A stretch of 40,806 nt of DNA from Eubacteriaceae bacterium (lineage in GTDB: Bacteria > Bacillota > Clostridia > Eubacteriales > Alkalibacteraceae): the NCBI GenBank assembly GCA_003446375.1, contig DMAW01000012.1:1-40806 (forward strand). Direction: 5' to 3'. Position numbers and translations under genes: made by a program. The notes under the pieces were generated by a model, which made no database searches, was not told the origin of the DNA, and saw only the letters and a program-made list of their open reading frames with translations. Numbering within the stretch: the first letter of the stretch is position 1; each line of letters opens with the position of its first letter. This document shows positions 1-7,501 of this stretch, in pieces.

Positions 1-159
1 TCTTGAATGGTGATCTTTTTTGTGAACTTTAAAGTGCTCTGTAAGCTCGTTGATCCTTTGTGTCAAAAGTGCGATTTGGACCTCAGTCGAGCCTGTATCT
101 GCTTCGCTTTTTTTGAACTTTTCAATAATTTCTGCTTTTGTTTGTTTTTCTAAACCCAT
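1..159 (-). CDS. rpsO: 30S ribosomal protein S15, partial (N-terminal 53 codons)
   Basis: The minus strand from the ATG at 159 reads MGLEKQTKAEIIEKF, then SEADTGSTEVQ, then a segment ending HKKDHHS. This is the N-terminal half of ribosomal protein S15, which binds the 16S rRNA central domain and starts small-subunit platform assembly. The gene runs off the window edge, so about 35 C-terminal residues are missing. The start is fixed by a strong AGGAGG ribosome binding site just upstream and by the conserved N-terminus. It has its own promoter and a structured leader, so it is probably autoregulated by S15. Confidence 0.95.
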   Translation of the reverse strand, partial: MGLEKQTKAEIIEKFKKSEADTGSTEVQIALLTQRINELTEHFKVHKKDHHSR

Positions 160-242
160 TTTATTACCTCCTAAATTTAAATCCCCATCATCACAGTCAG
201 CTGTCGGAGAATCAGCAAACCGAGACGAAGGTTCTTTTTAAC
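160..242 (-). promoter_or_regulatory. rpsO 5' leader, putative S15 autoregulatory pseudoknot
   Basis: The roughly 83-nt transcribed leader between the promoter and the rpsO ATG contains interleaved complementary segments. In transcript sense, TCGG (220-223) can pair with CCGA (204-207), and GCTG (213-216) can pair with CAGC (200-203). The order is that of an H-type pseudoknot, lying about 40 nt upstream of the ATG. S15 is known to repress its own mRNA through structured leaders in several phyla. Pairing was worked out by eye, so the exact fold is uncertain. Confidence 0.55.
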
Positions 243-248
243 ATAACG

Positions 249-277
249 ATTATACCAATATCGCGAACAAATTGCAA
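249..277 (-). promoter_or_regulatory. rpsO promoter
   Basis: On the minus strand a TTGCAA -35 element (272-277) is followed after exactly 17 bp by a perfect TATAAT -10 element (249-254). Transcription would start near 242 and produce the rpsO leader. The -35 lies immediately after the stop codon of the upstream regulator gene, so rpsO is transcribed independently of it. Confidence 0.75.
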
Positions 278-278
278 A

Positions 279-1220
279 TTATTTTGCATTCTTGATAAGG
301 TATTCTCCGGTCTTTTCATCTGTTACCAGTATACTTACTAATCCACTCTTTGCAACCAGCTTTGTTGCCGGTAGCTTAGAAGCTCCACCGGCTACCGCGA
401 TTTTCACAGGAATTCTTTTATAATGATCAGAGCTTATCCCGATAGTTCTTTTAAGTATTTCCAAATTCACTTCATTTCCGTCCCTGTCCAAGTATATGCT
501 GGATACTATATCGCACTCTATCTTGGATTTTCTCAACTCTTGAATATCGCTTTCAGAAAAATATCCTGAAGAAAAGACAGAAGCATCTTGTGCAGACAAA
601 CAACCGAAGCTGTGTATGGCTACATCTAATTTTTTCAACTTGCTAAACACCGTTTCAATCTGTGGGTCTTTCATTAAGACGTTTTTAATCTCTTGAGTCC
701 CTACAATAGAAGGAGCATGCAGCTGCAAGAAACTCCCTTTGTAAGCTTTTGCTAAAGCAGCGGCTACCTGACTTGCATGAAATTCTGAATCTGTATTACC
801 GTATCCCCCCATAAGCGGAACAAATTCAGCATTGACAGAAGACTCCTTGTGCTTCACATAGTTTTTAAGGGCACGCATGGTAGCTCCCCATCCAACGCCT
901 ACCAAAGATCCATCCTTTACATATCTTTCCAGTACGTCGAGAGCTTTTTCTGAAAGAAGTCTTTGAAGGACCTCAACTTCATCATCATAAGGAACGATGT
1001 GCACTTCGCTTAATGGATAAATTCTTTTTATGTCATCCTCCATATCCATATAAGAATCAAGAGTATTTATTTTTATTTCGACTATTCCCTCTTCTTCACA
1101 TTTAGCTAGGCTTCTCGATACCGCCATCCTCGAAATATTCATTATATCTGCTATCTTTTGCTGCGTCATTTTTTTTTCGTAATATAAACGTGCAATTTTT
1201 ACTAAGTCTGATTTTTTCAT
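279..1220 (-). CDS. deoR: SorC/DeoR-type sugar-binding transcriptional regulator
   Basis: A 313-residue protein of the SorC family (B. subtilis DeoR type). Residues about 1-50 form a helix-turn-helix (MTQQKIADIMNISRMAVSRS). Residues about 60-310 form the phosphosugar-sensing domain, with the family motif VGVGWGATMRA near residue 107. The gene is divergent from deoC with 155 bp between the two starts, and that space carries dyads suited to a repressor. Deoxyribose-5-phosphate is the known effector of B. subtilis DeoR, so control of deoC is the likely role here. The start has an AAGGAG site upstream. Family assignment is firm; the gene symbol rests on the deoC neighbour. Confidence 0.85.
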   Translation of the reverse strand: MKKSDLVKIARLYYEKKMTQQKIADIMNISRMAVSRSLAKCEEEGIVEIKINTLDSYMDMEDDIKRIYPLSEVHIVPYDDEVEVLQRLLSEKALDVLERYVKDGSLVGVGWGATMRALKNYVKHKESSVNAEFVPLMGGYGNTDSEFHASQVAAALAKAYKGSFLQLHAPSIVGTQEIKNVLMKDPQIETVFSKLKKLDVAIHSFGCLSAQDASVFSSGYFSESDIQELRKSKIECDIVSSIYLDRDGNEVNLEILKRTIGISSDHYKRIPVKIAVAGGASKLPATKLVAKSGLVSILVTDEKTGEYLIKNAK

Positions 1221-1280
1221 TTTTTACTCCTTTTCAGTATATAATAGTATTATATTATCGTTATTAATAGAAAGTAAAGA

Positions 1281-1350
1281 TTGACATCTTTCTTTTTTCT
1301 TTATATACTATGTTTATGTTCATTATAACATATAGTTGTTCATATGAACA
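1281..1350 (+). promoter_or_regulatory. deoC promoter and putative DeoR operators
   Basis: TTGACA (1281-1286) and TATACT (1304-1309) with a 17-bp spacer form a near-consensus promoter for deoC. Just downstream is a perfect 14-bp palindrome TGTTCATATGAACA (1337-1350). A second copy of GTTCAT lies nearer the -10, inside the imperfect dyad TATGTT...AACATA (about 1315-1332). Their position in the initially transcribed region between the divergent regulator and deoC suits repression by the SorC-type protein. Operator function is inferred. Confidence 0.7.
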
Positions 1351-1375
1351 CAATTAATTTGAGGAGGGATCATAT

Positions 1376-2035
1376 ATGATCACTAAAGAAGAACTTGTAC
1401 GTTACATCGATCATTCACTGTTAAAGCCAAATCTCACAAACGAGGATATCATCAGCGGTTGTCTCTATGCAAAAGACTTAAACTGCGTATCCGTTTGCGT
1501 AAACTCTAACAGGGTCAAAATGGCTTATGACATCTTAAAGGATACCCAGACAGCTGTCGGAACTGTAGTAGGTTTTCCATCAGGAGCCCACACGACCTTC
1601 ATAAAAGCAATGGAAACTGAAGAGGCATACAAAAACGGCGCTACCGAAATAGATATGGTCATAGATATCGGAGCACTTCGTTCAGGGGATATCGACTATG
1701 TTAGAAATGATATAGCCGAAGTCGTAAAAGCTTCTCCGGCGATCGTTAAGGTTATCCTAGAGACGGCTTACCTAACAGATGAAGAAATAATCACATCCAG
1801 CAAGCTTTGCGAAGAAGCTGGCGCTCACTACGTAAAGACTTCTACTGGTTTTGCCCACGAAGGAGCTACTCTTAAAAATATTCTGCTTATGAAGAACGCT
1901 GTAAGCGATAAAATGAAGATAAAAGCGGCTGGCGGGATTTCAGATTTGAAATTCTCTTTGGAACTTATAGAAGCCGGTTGCACAAGACTGGGCACCAGCA
2001 AGACTTCTCAAATATTAGCCGAGCTTGACAAATAA
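1376..2035 (+). CDS. deoC: Deoxyribose-phosphate aldolase
   Basis: A 219-residue class I aldolase that cleaves 2-deoxy-D-ribose 5-phosphate to acetaldehyde and glyceraldehyde 3-phosphate in deoxynucleoside catabolism. The Schiff-base lysine is K154 in VKTSTGF. The second conserved lysine is K183 in KAAGGI, and the conserved aspartate is D93 in EIDMV. Length and motifs match the usual 215-225-residue bacterial family, so the gene is intact. The ATG follows a GAGGAGGG ribosome binding site by 7 nt. No nucleoside phosphorylase or transporter gene accompanies it here, unlike longer deo operons. Confidence 0.97.
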   Translation: MITKEELVRYIDHSLLKPNLTNEDIISGCLYAKDLNCVSVCVNSNRVKMAYDILKDTQTAVGTVVGFPSGAHTTFIKAMETEEAYKNGATEIDMVIDIGALRSGDIDYVRNDIAEVVKASPAIVKVILETAYLTDEEIITSSKLCEEAGAHYVKTSTGFAHEGATLKNILLMKNAVSDKMKIKAAGGISDLKFSLELIEAGCTRLGTSKTSQILAELDK

Positions 2036-2043
2036 AAAAGACA

Positions 2044-2080
2044 GGCGGTGATTGGTGCGTATACGCATCCAGTCACCGCC
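2044..2080. terminator. Bidirectional terminator between deoC and the merR-type gene
   Basis: A long inverted repeat has outer arms GGCGGTGAT / GTCACCGCC (one G-T wobble) and continues through TGG/CCA and TGCG/CGCA around a TATA loop. A-rich sequence on the deoC side gives a T run in minus sense, and an ATTTT tract lies on the other side. It separates two convergent genes. Confidence 0.85.
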
Positions 2081-2093
2081 ATTTTCATTAAAT

Positions 2094-2903
2094 TCAATTC
2101 ACTTTTTCCACCGGAATCTGAAGCTCAGTCAACCATTCTTCTTCACTGTCTTTGTTCCATATCCCATCTATATAACTTTCTCTAGGCGCTCCCAAAGCTT
2201 TATATCCATTGTTTTCAATCCATTTAAATATGTACGAATAAGCTTTAGACAGCTCTGAATATGGACCTTTATGCATCACAGATACTGCAGTAACGGCATT
2301 AATTTTTTTAAACTTTATATCGTCAAAATCTTCCCTAAAGCTTTCAACTGCTTCGCAAAACTCGACCTTGAAATTTTTTTCCTTATACTCTCTATCGAGA
2401 TACTCAATATAGCAGTATTCAGGCACGCTGCATTTAAGATCAGGATATTGCCCTTTAACAGCTCTTCCTATTTCAGGTATCAAGTCAAAGTAGGCATCAT
2501 AGCTCGGCACTGTTATATTCTTAGAATATACTATGCACTCCGGCAATTCTTTAATTGTAGCATTATAGCTCATAAAATAATCCTCCTCTTGATTTAGAAT
2601 AAATTCTATCTTGGAGATTGCATCTTTCGCATTGACGATTGTCTGAATCAATTCAGATTTACGTTTTTTTAAAAACTCAGCTATTTCCTTTCCGGACAGC
2701 AACAGCTTTATCTCATCTATGCTAATCCCCAACTGTCTAAATGACTGAATGCGATGCAGCGTGATCAGCTGTTCTGTCCCATAATACCGATGACCTGTGA
2801 ATTTGTCTATCTTCTCAGGCTTTAACAAACCCTCCTCATCATAATATCTAAGGGTTTTTATAGTGGTTTTTCCCATTTTTGAAAATTCGCCTATACGAAA
2901 CAT
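2094..2903 (-). CDS. MerR-family regulator with GyrI-like effector-binding domain
   Basis: 269 residues. Residues 1-70 are a MerR winged HTH (MFRIGEFSKMGKTTIKTLRYYDEEGLLKP). A helical linker covers about 75-108, and residues about 115-267 form a GyrI/AraC-type effector-binding domain ending in WLTELQIPVEKV. This is the BmrR/TipA-like architecture, in which binding of a hydrophobic or drug-like ligand twists the promoter DNA and activates transcription. The ATG has a GGAGGAG site. No efflux pump or other obvious target is adjacent, so it probably controls itself and possibly distant genes. The ligand is unknown. Confidence 0.88.
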   Translation of the reverse strand: MFRIGEFSKMGKTTIKTLRYYDEEGLLKPEKIDKFTGHRYYGTEQLITLHRIQSFRQLGISIDEIKLLLSGKEIAEFLKKRKSELIQTIVNAKDAISKIEFILNQEEDYFMSYNATIKELPECIVYSKNITVPSYDAYFDLIPEIGRAVKGQYPDLKCSVPEYCYIEYLDREYKEKNFKVEFCEAVESFREDFDDIKFKKINAVTAVSVMHKGPYSELSKAYSYIFKWIENNGYKALGAPRESYIDGIWNKDSEEEWLTELQIPVEKVN

Positions 2904-2924
2904 ATATTAATCTCCTCCGACTTT

Positions 2925-2955
2925 ATTCTACATCCTACCCTTACAGGAGATTCAA
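2925..2955 (-). promoter_or_regulatory. MerR-type promoter with 19-bp spacer (autoregulatory)
   Basis: In minus sense TTGAAT (2950-2955) and TAGAAT (2925-2930) are separated by 19 bp (2931-2949). The spacer carries an imperfect dyad (CTCCT...AGGAT). An over-long 19-bp spacer containing a dyad is the hallmark of promoters activated by MerR proteins. It lies immediately upstream of the MerR-type gene, so autoactivation is inferred. Confidence 0.7.
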
Positions 2956-3161
2956 GGCCCAATTAATGAATTTATAAAAAATGATTCGCTTCACTCGCTG
3001 CATGTTCATTTTCTTTTGGAATGCAATCTCATCAATATAACACTAATTACATATATATCCTATTTTTATTATAACATAAGGAGTTCATATCAAAATATTT
3101 TCAGCATATATATTACGCTTTTTTCTACCATATTCAATTATAATCAAAATTGCACGGATTA
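2956..3161. other. Intergenic region between divergent merR-type gene and uspA
   Basis: This is the central part of a 317-bp gap. It is very AT-rich apart from a short GC-richer island at about 2984-3006 (ATTCGCTTCACTCGCTGCAT), which contains only a very short reading frame. No structural RNA was recognised. The island looks unlike its surroundings and could be a remnant of an intergenic repeat. Confidence 0.4.
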
Positions 3162-3190
3162 TTTACATAAACTATGTTAAAATGTATATA
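3162..3190 (+). promoter_or_regulatory. Candidate uspA promoter
   Basis: TTTACA (3162-3167) and TATATA (3185-3190) are spaced by 17 bp, about 30 bp upstream of the uspA start. An alternative pair is TTGCAC (3150-3155) and TATGTT (3173-3178), also 17 bp apart. The sequence alone does not decide between them. Confidence 0.45.
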
Positions 3191-3220
3191 AGACGAACCT
3201 AATGCAAGGAGGCTAATAAA

Positions 3221-3646
3221 ATGTACAAAAAAATTCTTGTACCTACAGATGCTTCAGATTTTTCAAAAAGAGCATTATTGGAAGCTATCGCAATAGCGCA
3301 CATGACAGATGGAGAGATTCTTCTTTTAAACGTCACCCATTCTCCTGACTCTTACTGGGGATATACAGCTTCCTATGGATTGACAGTCAACCAAGAGGCA
3401 TTGACTGAATTAGGGAATTTGGCGATAGAAATTTCTACAGCCGATATTACGACAGACGTCCCACTAAAACCTATAATCAAATTTGGCAATCCTTCTAACC
3501 AGATACTTGAAACTGCCGAGGAAGAGAAGGTTGATTTGATAGTAATGGGTAGCCATGGACATGGATTTGTAGCCGGAGCTCTTTTAGGAAGCGTAAGCCA
3601 AAGGGTACTGCATCAAGCTGATTGCCCGGTATTGATAGTTAAATGA
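3221..3646 (+). CDS. Universal stress protein, UspA family (ATP-binding type)
   Basis: A 141-residue single-domain UspA fold starting MYKKILVPTDASDFSKRA. The C-terminal motif GSHGHG...GALLGSVSQRV fits G-2x-G-9x-G-S exactly, the signature of ATP-binding Usp proteins (MJ0577 type). Such cytoplasmic dimers accumulate in stationary phase and stress; the precise biochemical role is not known. The gene is monocistronic: its ATG follows an AAGGAGG site and a strong terminator follows the stop. The neighbouring symporter is convergent and unrelated. Confidence 0.93.
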   Translation: MYKKILVPTDASDFSKRALLEAIAIAHMTDGEILLLNVTHSPDSYWGYTASYGLTVNQEALTELGNLAIEISTADITTDVPLKPIIKFGNPSNQILETAEEEKVDLIVMGSHGHGFVAGALLGSVSQRVLHQADCPVLIVK

Positions 3647-3650
3647 TATT

Positions 3651-3689
3651 AAGAACCCTGCATATCAATCTAAGATATGCAGGGTTCTT
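3651..3689. terminator. Strong bidirectional terminator between uspA and putP
   Basis: A perfect 16-bp stem, AAGAACCCTGCATATC (3651-3666) with its reverse complement at 3674-3689, has a 7-nt loop and a CTTT tail in plus sense. It lies between the convergent stop codons of uspA and the symporter gene and probably serves both. Confidence 0.9.
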
Positions 3690-3691
3690 CT

Positions 3692-5224
3692 TTAAATGTC
3701 TGCTTTTAAGAACTCATCGAATTCTTTCTTTACATCTTCAGTTGGCTCTTGTGTCAAAATACTGACTGTGAATATAAAAACAAGAGAGACAATAAAAGCC
3801 GGTAGTATTTCGTACAGGTTTATATGCTCTTTTATTAAATTCCTCCAAATCAAGACGGTAATTCCTCCTGAAAGAATCCCGGCTAAGGCTCCTTGCCAAT
3901 TCATGCGTTTCCAATACAAAGACACGAGTATCGCCGGCCCGAATGCAGCGCCAAATCCTGCCCAGGCGTATGCTACCAAATCAAATACCGAGCTTTCCGG
4001 ATCCCTTGCAAGCATAATCGCAATGAACGCTACGGCTAAAACACTGATTCGACTGACCCACAAAAGCTGCTTGTCAGAAATCTTTGATTTAAAAATATTC
4101 TTGCAGATATCTTCTGATACCGCAGATGATGTTACTAAAAGCTGTGAGTCAGCTGTACTCATTATGGCAGAGAGTATAGCTGTCAATAGTATTCCGGCAA
4201 TTATGGATTTTCCTGGTCCAGACAAAATATTTTGTACCAGATAAATAAAAATCCGCTCTCCATCTAACGAATTAAGGGTTTGTGCATCCACTGCCGTAGA
4301 CATGTAGGCCTTTCCGATAACTCCTAAAAACGTGGACGCCGCCAAAGTGAATACAACCCATACCGTCGCTATTCTTCTTGCCGGCTTTATTTCGTTTGAG
4401 TGGCTGATCCCCATGAACCTGGCTAGTATATGTGGCTGACCGAAATATCCCAATCCCCATGCTGCAATTGATACTATTCCCAAAATGCTTAATGTGCCTG
4501 TTCCAAACCAATCCTCTGCTCCAAATCCACGTGGCAGCTCTGCCAACCTGGCCGCTATCTCGAATGTCTGCTCGGTGCCTCCCAATTGAACTACCGCTAT
4601 TACCGGAAGCATTATTATTGCAAAAAACATTAACATCCCTTGGATCAGATCGGTCCAGCACACTGCAAGAAATCCACCGAGAAAAGTATATGATACTATA
4701 ACTACTGCACCTACTATAAGCGCCAACGTGTAATCCAACCCAAATACAGCATTAAATAATTTAGCTCCTGCTGAAAATTGTGCAGCAGTATAAATAAGAA
4801 AAAAGATTACTATGAAAACTGCCGATATCAACTTTATCAAGTGGGTTTTGTCTTTAAACCTATTTTCCATATAAGTCGGAATAGTTATGGAATTACCTGC
4901 ATATTCTGAATATTTCCTTAATCTCTTAGCCAAAATCAACCAGTTTAGATAAGTTCCTATAGCAAGTCCTACAGCCGTCCAAACCGCCTCAGCCATGCCG
5001 TTATTTCTAGTTAAAAGAAATGCCGTTCCCGGAAGGCCCATTAACAGCCATCCGCTCATATCAGATGCCTGAGCACTCATTGATGTGACCCAAACATTTA
5101 GGTTTCGACCTCCAAGAAAATAATCTGCTTGACTATTGCTGTTCTTAAAAAAATAAGCACCTATGCCAAGTAAAAATATCAAATAAAGCCCTAATACTAT
5201 TCCATGAACTGTAACATCTTCCAT
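3692..5224 (-). CDS. putP: Sodium/proline symporter (SSS family, PutP type)
   Basis: 510 residues with about 13 predicted membrane helices, typical of the solute:sodium symporter family. The N-terminal region has FLGGRNL followed by SAQASDMSGWLLMGLPG, the PutP hallmark that holds Na+- and proline-binding residues. The length matches PutP (about 500). The product imports L-proline, or a close analogue, with Na+. No proline dehydrogenase gene lies nearby, so it may serve osmoprotection or amino-acid fermentation. The ATG follows a GGAGAG site. Substrate is inferred from overall similarity. Confidence 0.88.
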   Translation of the reverse strand: MEDVTVHGIVLGLYLIFLLGIGAYFFKNSNSQADYFLGGRNLNVWVTSMSAQASDMSGWLLMGLPGTAFLLTRNNGMAEAVWTAVGLAIGTYLNWLILAKRLRKYSEYAGNSITIPTYMENRFKDKTHLIKLISAVFIVIFFLIYTAAQFSAGAKLFNAVFGLDYTLALIVGAVVIVSYTFLGGFLAVCWTDLIQGMLMFFAIIMLPVIAVVQLGGTEQTFEIAARLAELPRGFGAEDWFGTGTLSILGIVSIAAWGLGYFGQPHILARFMGISHSNEIKPARRIATVWVVFTLAASTFLGVIGKAYMSTAVDAQTLNSLDGERIFIYLVQNILSGPGKSIIAGILLTAILSAIMSTADSQLLVTSSAVSEDICKNIFKSKISDKQLLWVSRISVLAVAFIAIMLARDPESSVFDLVAYAWAGFGAAFGPAILVSLYWKRMNWQGALAGILSGGITVLIWRNLIKEHINLYEILPAFIVSLVFIFTVSILTQEPTEDVKKEFDEFLKADI

Positions 5225-5264
5225 GATGACTCTCCTGTTCTTTTTTATTTTTACGAATAAAAAA

Positions 5265-5322
5265 AATTAGAAATAAAAATATTTCTAATTAACCTTTATA
5301 TAAATCAAGTTCTTCAATGCAA
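5265..5322 (-). promoter_or_regulatory. Candidate putP promoter and AT-rich leader hairpin
   Basis: In minus sense TTGCAT (5317-5322) and TATAAA (5295-5300) have a 16-bp spacer. Just downstream is an 11-bp AT-only inverted repeat (5265-5275 with 5280-5290, loop of 4) followed by a run of T in transcript sense. The hairpin could end read-through from the upstream XRE gene or act at the start of the putP leader. The all-AT stem is weak. Confidence 0.4.
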
Positions 5323-5394
5323 AATTAAAATATGGACTAGGAAAGTTCGCCTTTTGTAAAGCTACAACTTTGCTAAGCCACTTTGAATTTTGAA

Positions 5395-5784
5395 TTAAAA
5401 AGATATGTGCAGAGCTTTAATGATGAAGCCTAATCCCAGACCTGCAAATCCCCCTATGCTTGCCCACATAAAATTTCCTGTCGCAAGCCCAGCCGCAGTA
5501 CCTAATATGAATCCGCCTATCATCATCATTTCGTCACTTTCATCTTCTTGATCAATTTCACATTTTATGTCGTTATAAGTTCTATATTCATTTTCTTTTA
5601 TTAGATAATCAATTGACACGTCAAATATATCACTGATCTTTATTAAATCTTCCGTTGATGGATAAGACTTTCCTTTTTCCCATCTGATTATATCCTCACA
5701 GGAAATTTCCAATATATCCGCAAGCTTCTTCTGCGATATATGTTTTTCCATTCTAAGATTTTCAATTCGTTCTGCAAAATTCAT
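5395..5784 (-). CDS. XRE-family HTH regulator with C-terminal membrane segment
   Basis: 129 residues from ATG 5784. Residues about 1-60 are a Cro/CI-type HTH (MNFAERIENLRMEKHISQKKLADILEI). An acidic linker DQEDESDE follows. The last 40 residues are hydrophobic and Gly/Ala-rich (GGFILGTAAGLATG...GGFAGLGLGFIIK), consistent with one or two membrane helices with a glycine-zipper look. A longer reading from GTG 5793 is possible, but that GTG lies inside the GAGGTGA ribosome binding site, so ATG 5784 is preferred. It may be a membrane-tethered repressor. Target genes are unknown. Confidence 0.8.
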   Translation of the reverse strand: MNFAERIENLRMEKHISQKKLADILEISCEDIIRWEKGKSYPSTEDLIKISDIFDVSIDYLIKENEYRTYNDIKCEIDQEDESDEMMMIGGFILGTAAGLATGNFMWASIGGFAGLGLGFIIKALHISF

Positions 5785-6130
5785 GTAAATCACCTCGTTT
5801 CTAATGCAATATTTTCATACAAATGGCTAAATTACATTATACTCCTCCCTTGGCTCTTTTAAAAGGGTTTTTTAAATTTTTTTGATATTTTTCTTCTATA
5901 ATATAGCATATGCCCTGAAACACAAATGTTCTTTTTTAATCTTATGGTTTGTACTGCACTGATTATGGGAATACTATATTTAAGGAAAGCATCTGTCTTG
6001 CAATTATTAAAAACTACAAACTTGTCTGACATTCAATATGATTATTGCAGCATGCCCCATTGCAAGCAAAAATAAACAAGAGCACCGTCACTATTATGAA
6101 CTGTACTCTTATAAAGTGAGGATGATAACC
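5785..6130. other. Intergenic region upstream of the polyphosphate operon
   Basis: About 345 bp without a convincing gene. It includes a TATAAT in minus sense near 5837-5842, a plausible -10 for the XRE gene. It also has a CTTTTAAAAG palindrome near 5856-5865 and a plus-sense TATAAT at 5897-5902 without a good -35. An open frame of about 50 codons runs from about 5925 to about 6076 but has no ribosome binding site. If transcription of the operon starts near 5909, its leader would be over 200 nt. Confidence 0.4.
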
Positions 6131-6631
6131 ATGGTTAGCAATATAATGTTTTTTCGACATGGCAAAGCTCAAGACAAGGATTCTTCAAAACCTGATTCAC
6201 AGCGCCATCTAACTCAATCAGGCATCGAAAAACTTAAAGCTGAAATGAGCGGCTTTGTTCTTTTATTGCCTAAATCTCAAAATATGCAAATATGGGCGAG
6301 CCCTCTGTCCCGAAGCCTTGAAACGGCGGAAATAATAAACAGTTATTTAAAAACGGAAATCATTGTCTTTGACTTTATCAGCACAGGTGATTACGACGAA
6401 TTAATAAATCGCCTTCATTCATCTACTTGTAATACAGTAATAATCGTCGGGCATGAACCTTGGCTTGGCAACTGGACAAACAACATGACCAAATGCCCTT
6501 TGCCCTATAAGAAAGGATCATGTGCTCTAATCAAGCCTGACGCTTCATTTTCTAGATTTGATATAGCGTGGTTTGTTCAACCTGAAACATTATTAAATCT
6601 TAAATTGAACCAAAAGGGTGGTTTTCTATGA
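6131..6631 (+). CDS. SixA-like histidine phosphatase
   Basis: 166 residues from ATG 6131, in the branch of the histidine phosphatase superfamily that includes SixA. The phosphate-accepting histidine is H10 in FFRHGKA. SPLSRSLETAE (about 57-67) supplies the conserved arginine, and GHEPWLG (H108) supplies the second catalytic histidine. SixA-type enzymes remove phosphate from phosphohistidine or small phosphoesters. The frame stays open upstream to about 6038, but ATG 6131 has a GAGG site and gives the family-typical N-terminus just before the RHG motif. The stop overlaps the CHAD start as ATGA, so the two are translationally coupled. This places the phosphatase in polyphosphate metabolism; its substrate is not shown. 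Confidence 0.85.
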   Translation: MVSNIMFFRHGKAQDKDSSKPDSQRHLTQSGIEKLKAEMSGFVLLLPKSQNMQIWASPLSRSLETAEIINSYLKTEIIVFDFISTGDYDELINRLHSSTCNTVIIVGHEPWLGNWTNNMTKCPLPYKKGSCALIKPDASFSRFDIAWFVQPETLLNLKLNQKGGFL

Positions 6632-7458
6632 TATTAGTCGGTATTATTAATGATTTGCTAACTGAATTAAAAGCAGATGCAATTCATCTTTTCGCCAATA
6701 AATATAATCCCGGCATAGTGCACGACTTCCGGGTAAAAATAAGACAGCTACGTTCTTTTTTTTACTTCATCAAGCCATTGTTGAATGAAAGCGACTACCA
6801 CAATTGTCAATCTGAATTGAAAAGTCTCGGCTATCTATTTTCTGAAATTCGAGAGCTGGATGTAATGATAGAGTACTGGCAATCTTTAAGCATTGAAAAA
6901 AATTCTATGATACCCTATCCCAATGAATTATCTCAATATTTTGATCAAAAACTGATTGATACGAAAAATCATTTATATAAAAATACAGATGAATTTTACA
7001 TCTTGCAAAAATTAGATTCTATTGATTCAAGTTACATAACACGTGATATCAATTTTAATAATAAAAAGGATCTCAATTCTTTTTGTGAAAAAAGAATTGA
7101 AAAAATTGCAAATAAATTATCTAAGGATTTAACGCACTTAGATAATAAGAATGATCGGAAAATACATAGAACCCGGATTACAGCCAAAAAACTTAGATAT
7201 TCAATAAATTGCATTCAGCCTTATGTAAAAACTGATTTCCGGCGTTTAAAGAAAAACTCTAAAAAAACAACTGAACTACTCGGAATAATCTGTGATTGCA
7301 ATAAAATAATAGAATTTTTAAACAAAAACAATAATCATAATTACAATTCTTCTATAAAATTAAATTATGAAAAAGGTTTTTTCGAAGGCTTACTCATTAA
7401 AAAAAAGAATCGCCATATAAAAAAACTGAACAAGATTTTAACTGATCTTCAACACTGA
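6628..7458 (+). CDS. CHAD-domain protein (polyphosphate-binding)
   Basis: 276 residues, mostly helical, with two copies of the CHAD motif. One is H32-D33-x-R35 with R39 and R42 (VHDFRVKIRQLR). The other is in the second half (IHRTRITAKKLRYS). CHAD domains are helical bundles whose conserved histidines and basic residues bind polyphosphate, and many co-occur with ppk and ppx. There is no fused CYTH domain, so this is a stand-alone CHAD protein, probably a polyP granule-associated (phosin-like) factor. It shares an ATGA overlap with the phosphatase upstream and lies 43 bp before ppx. The ribosome binding site is AGGGTGG. Confidence 0.9.
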   Translation: MILVGIINDLLTELKADAIHLFANKYNPGIVHDFRVKIRQLRSFFYFIKPLLNESDYHNCQSELKSLGYLFSEIRELDVMIEYWQSLSIEKNSMIPYPNELSQYFDQKLIDTKNHLYKNTDEFYILQKLDSIDSSYITRDINFNNKKDLNSFCEKRIEKIANKLSKDLTHLDNKNDRKIHRTRITAKKLRYSINCIQPYVKTDFRRLKKNSKKTTELLGIICDCNKIIEFLNKNNNHNYNSSIKLNYEKGFFEGLLIKKKNRHIKKLNKILTDLQH

Positions 7459-7501
7459 CAGTCTTGCTAAATTATACAATATATTACTGGAGGGATACAC
7501 C

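Noticed and set aside
4272..4661. 129-codon open frame antisense-frame to putP, and other long overlapping frames within real genes
   Set aside because: They lie wholly inside well-supported genes, encode low-complexity or membrane-shadow sequences and have no ribosome binding sites.
5785..5793. GTG 5793 as start of the XRE gene
   Set aside because: The GTG lies inside the GAGGTGA ribosome binding site of ATG 5784.
5925..6076. Open frame of about 50 codons upstream of the SixA-like gene
   Set aside because: No ribosome binding site, no recognisable domain, and it lies in the presumed leader of the polyphosphate operon.
6038..6130. Longer N-terminus for the SixA-like phosphatase
   Set aside because: The extra 31 residues match nothing in the family, and the GAGG site precedes ATG 6131, which starts just before the conserved RHG motif.
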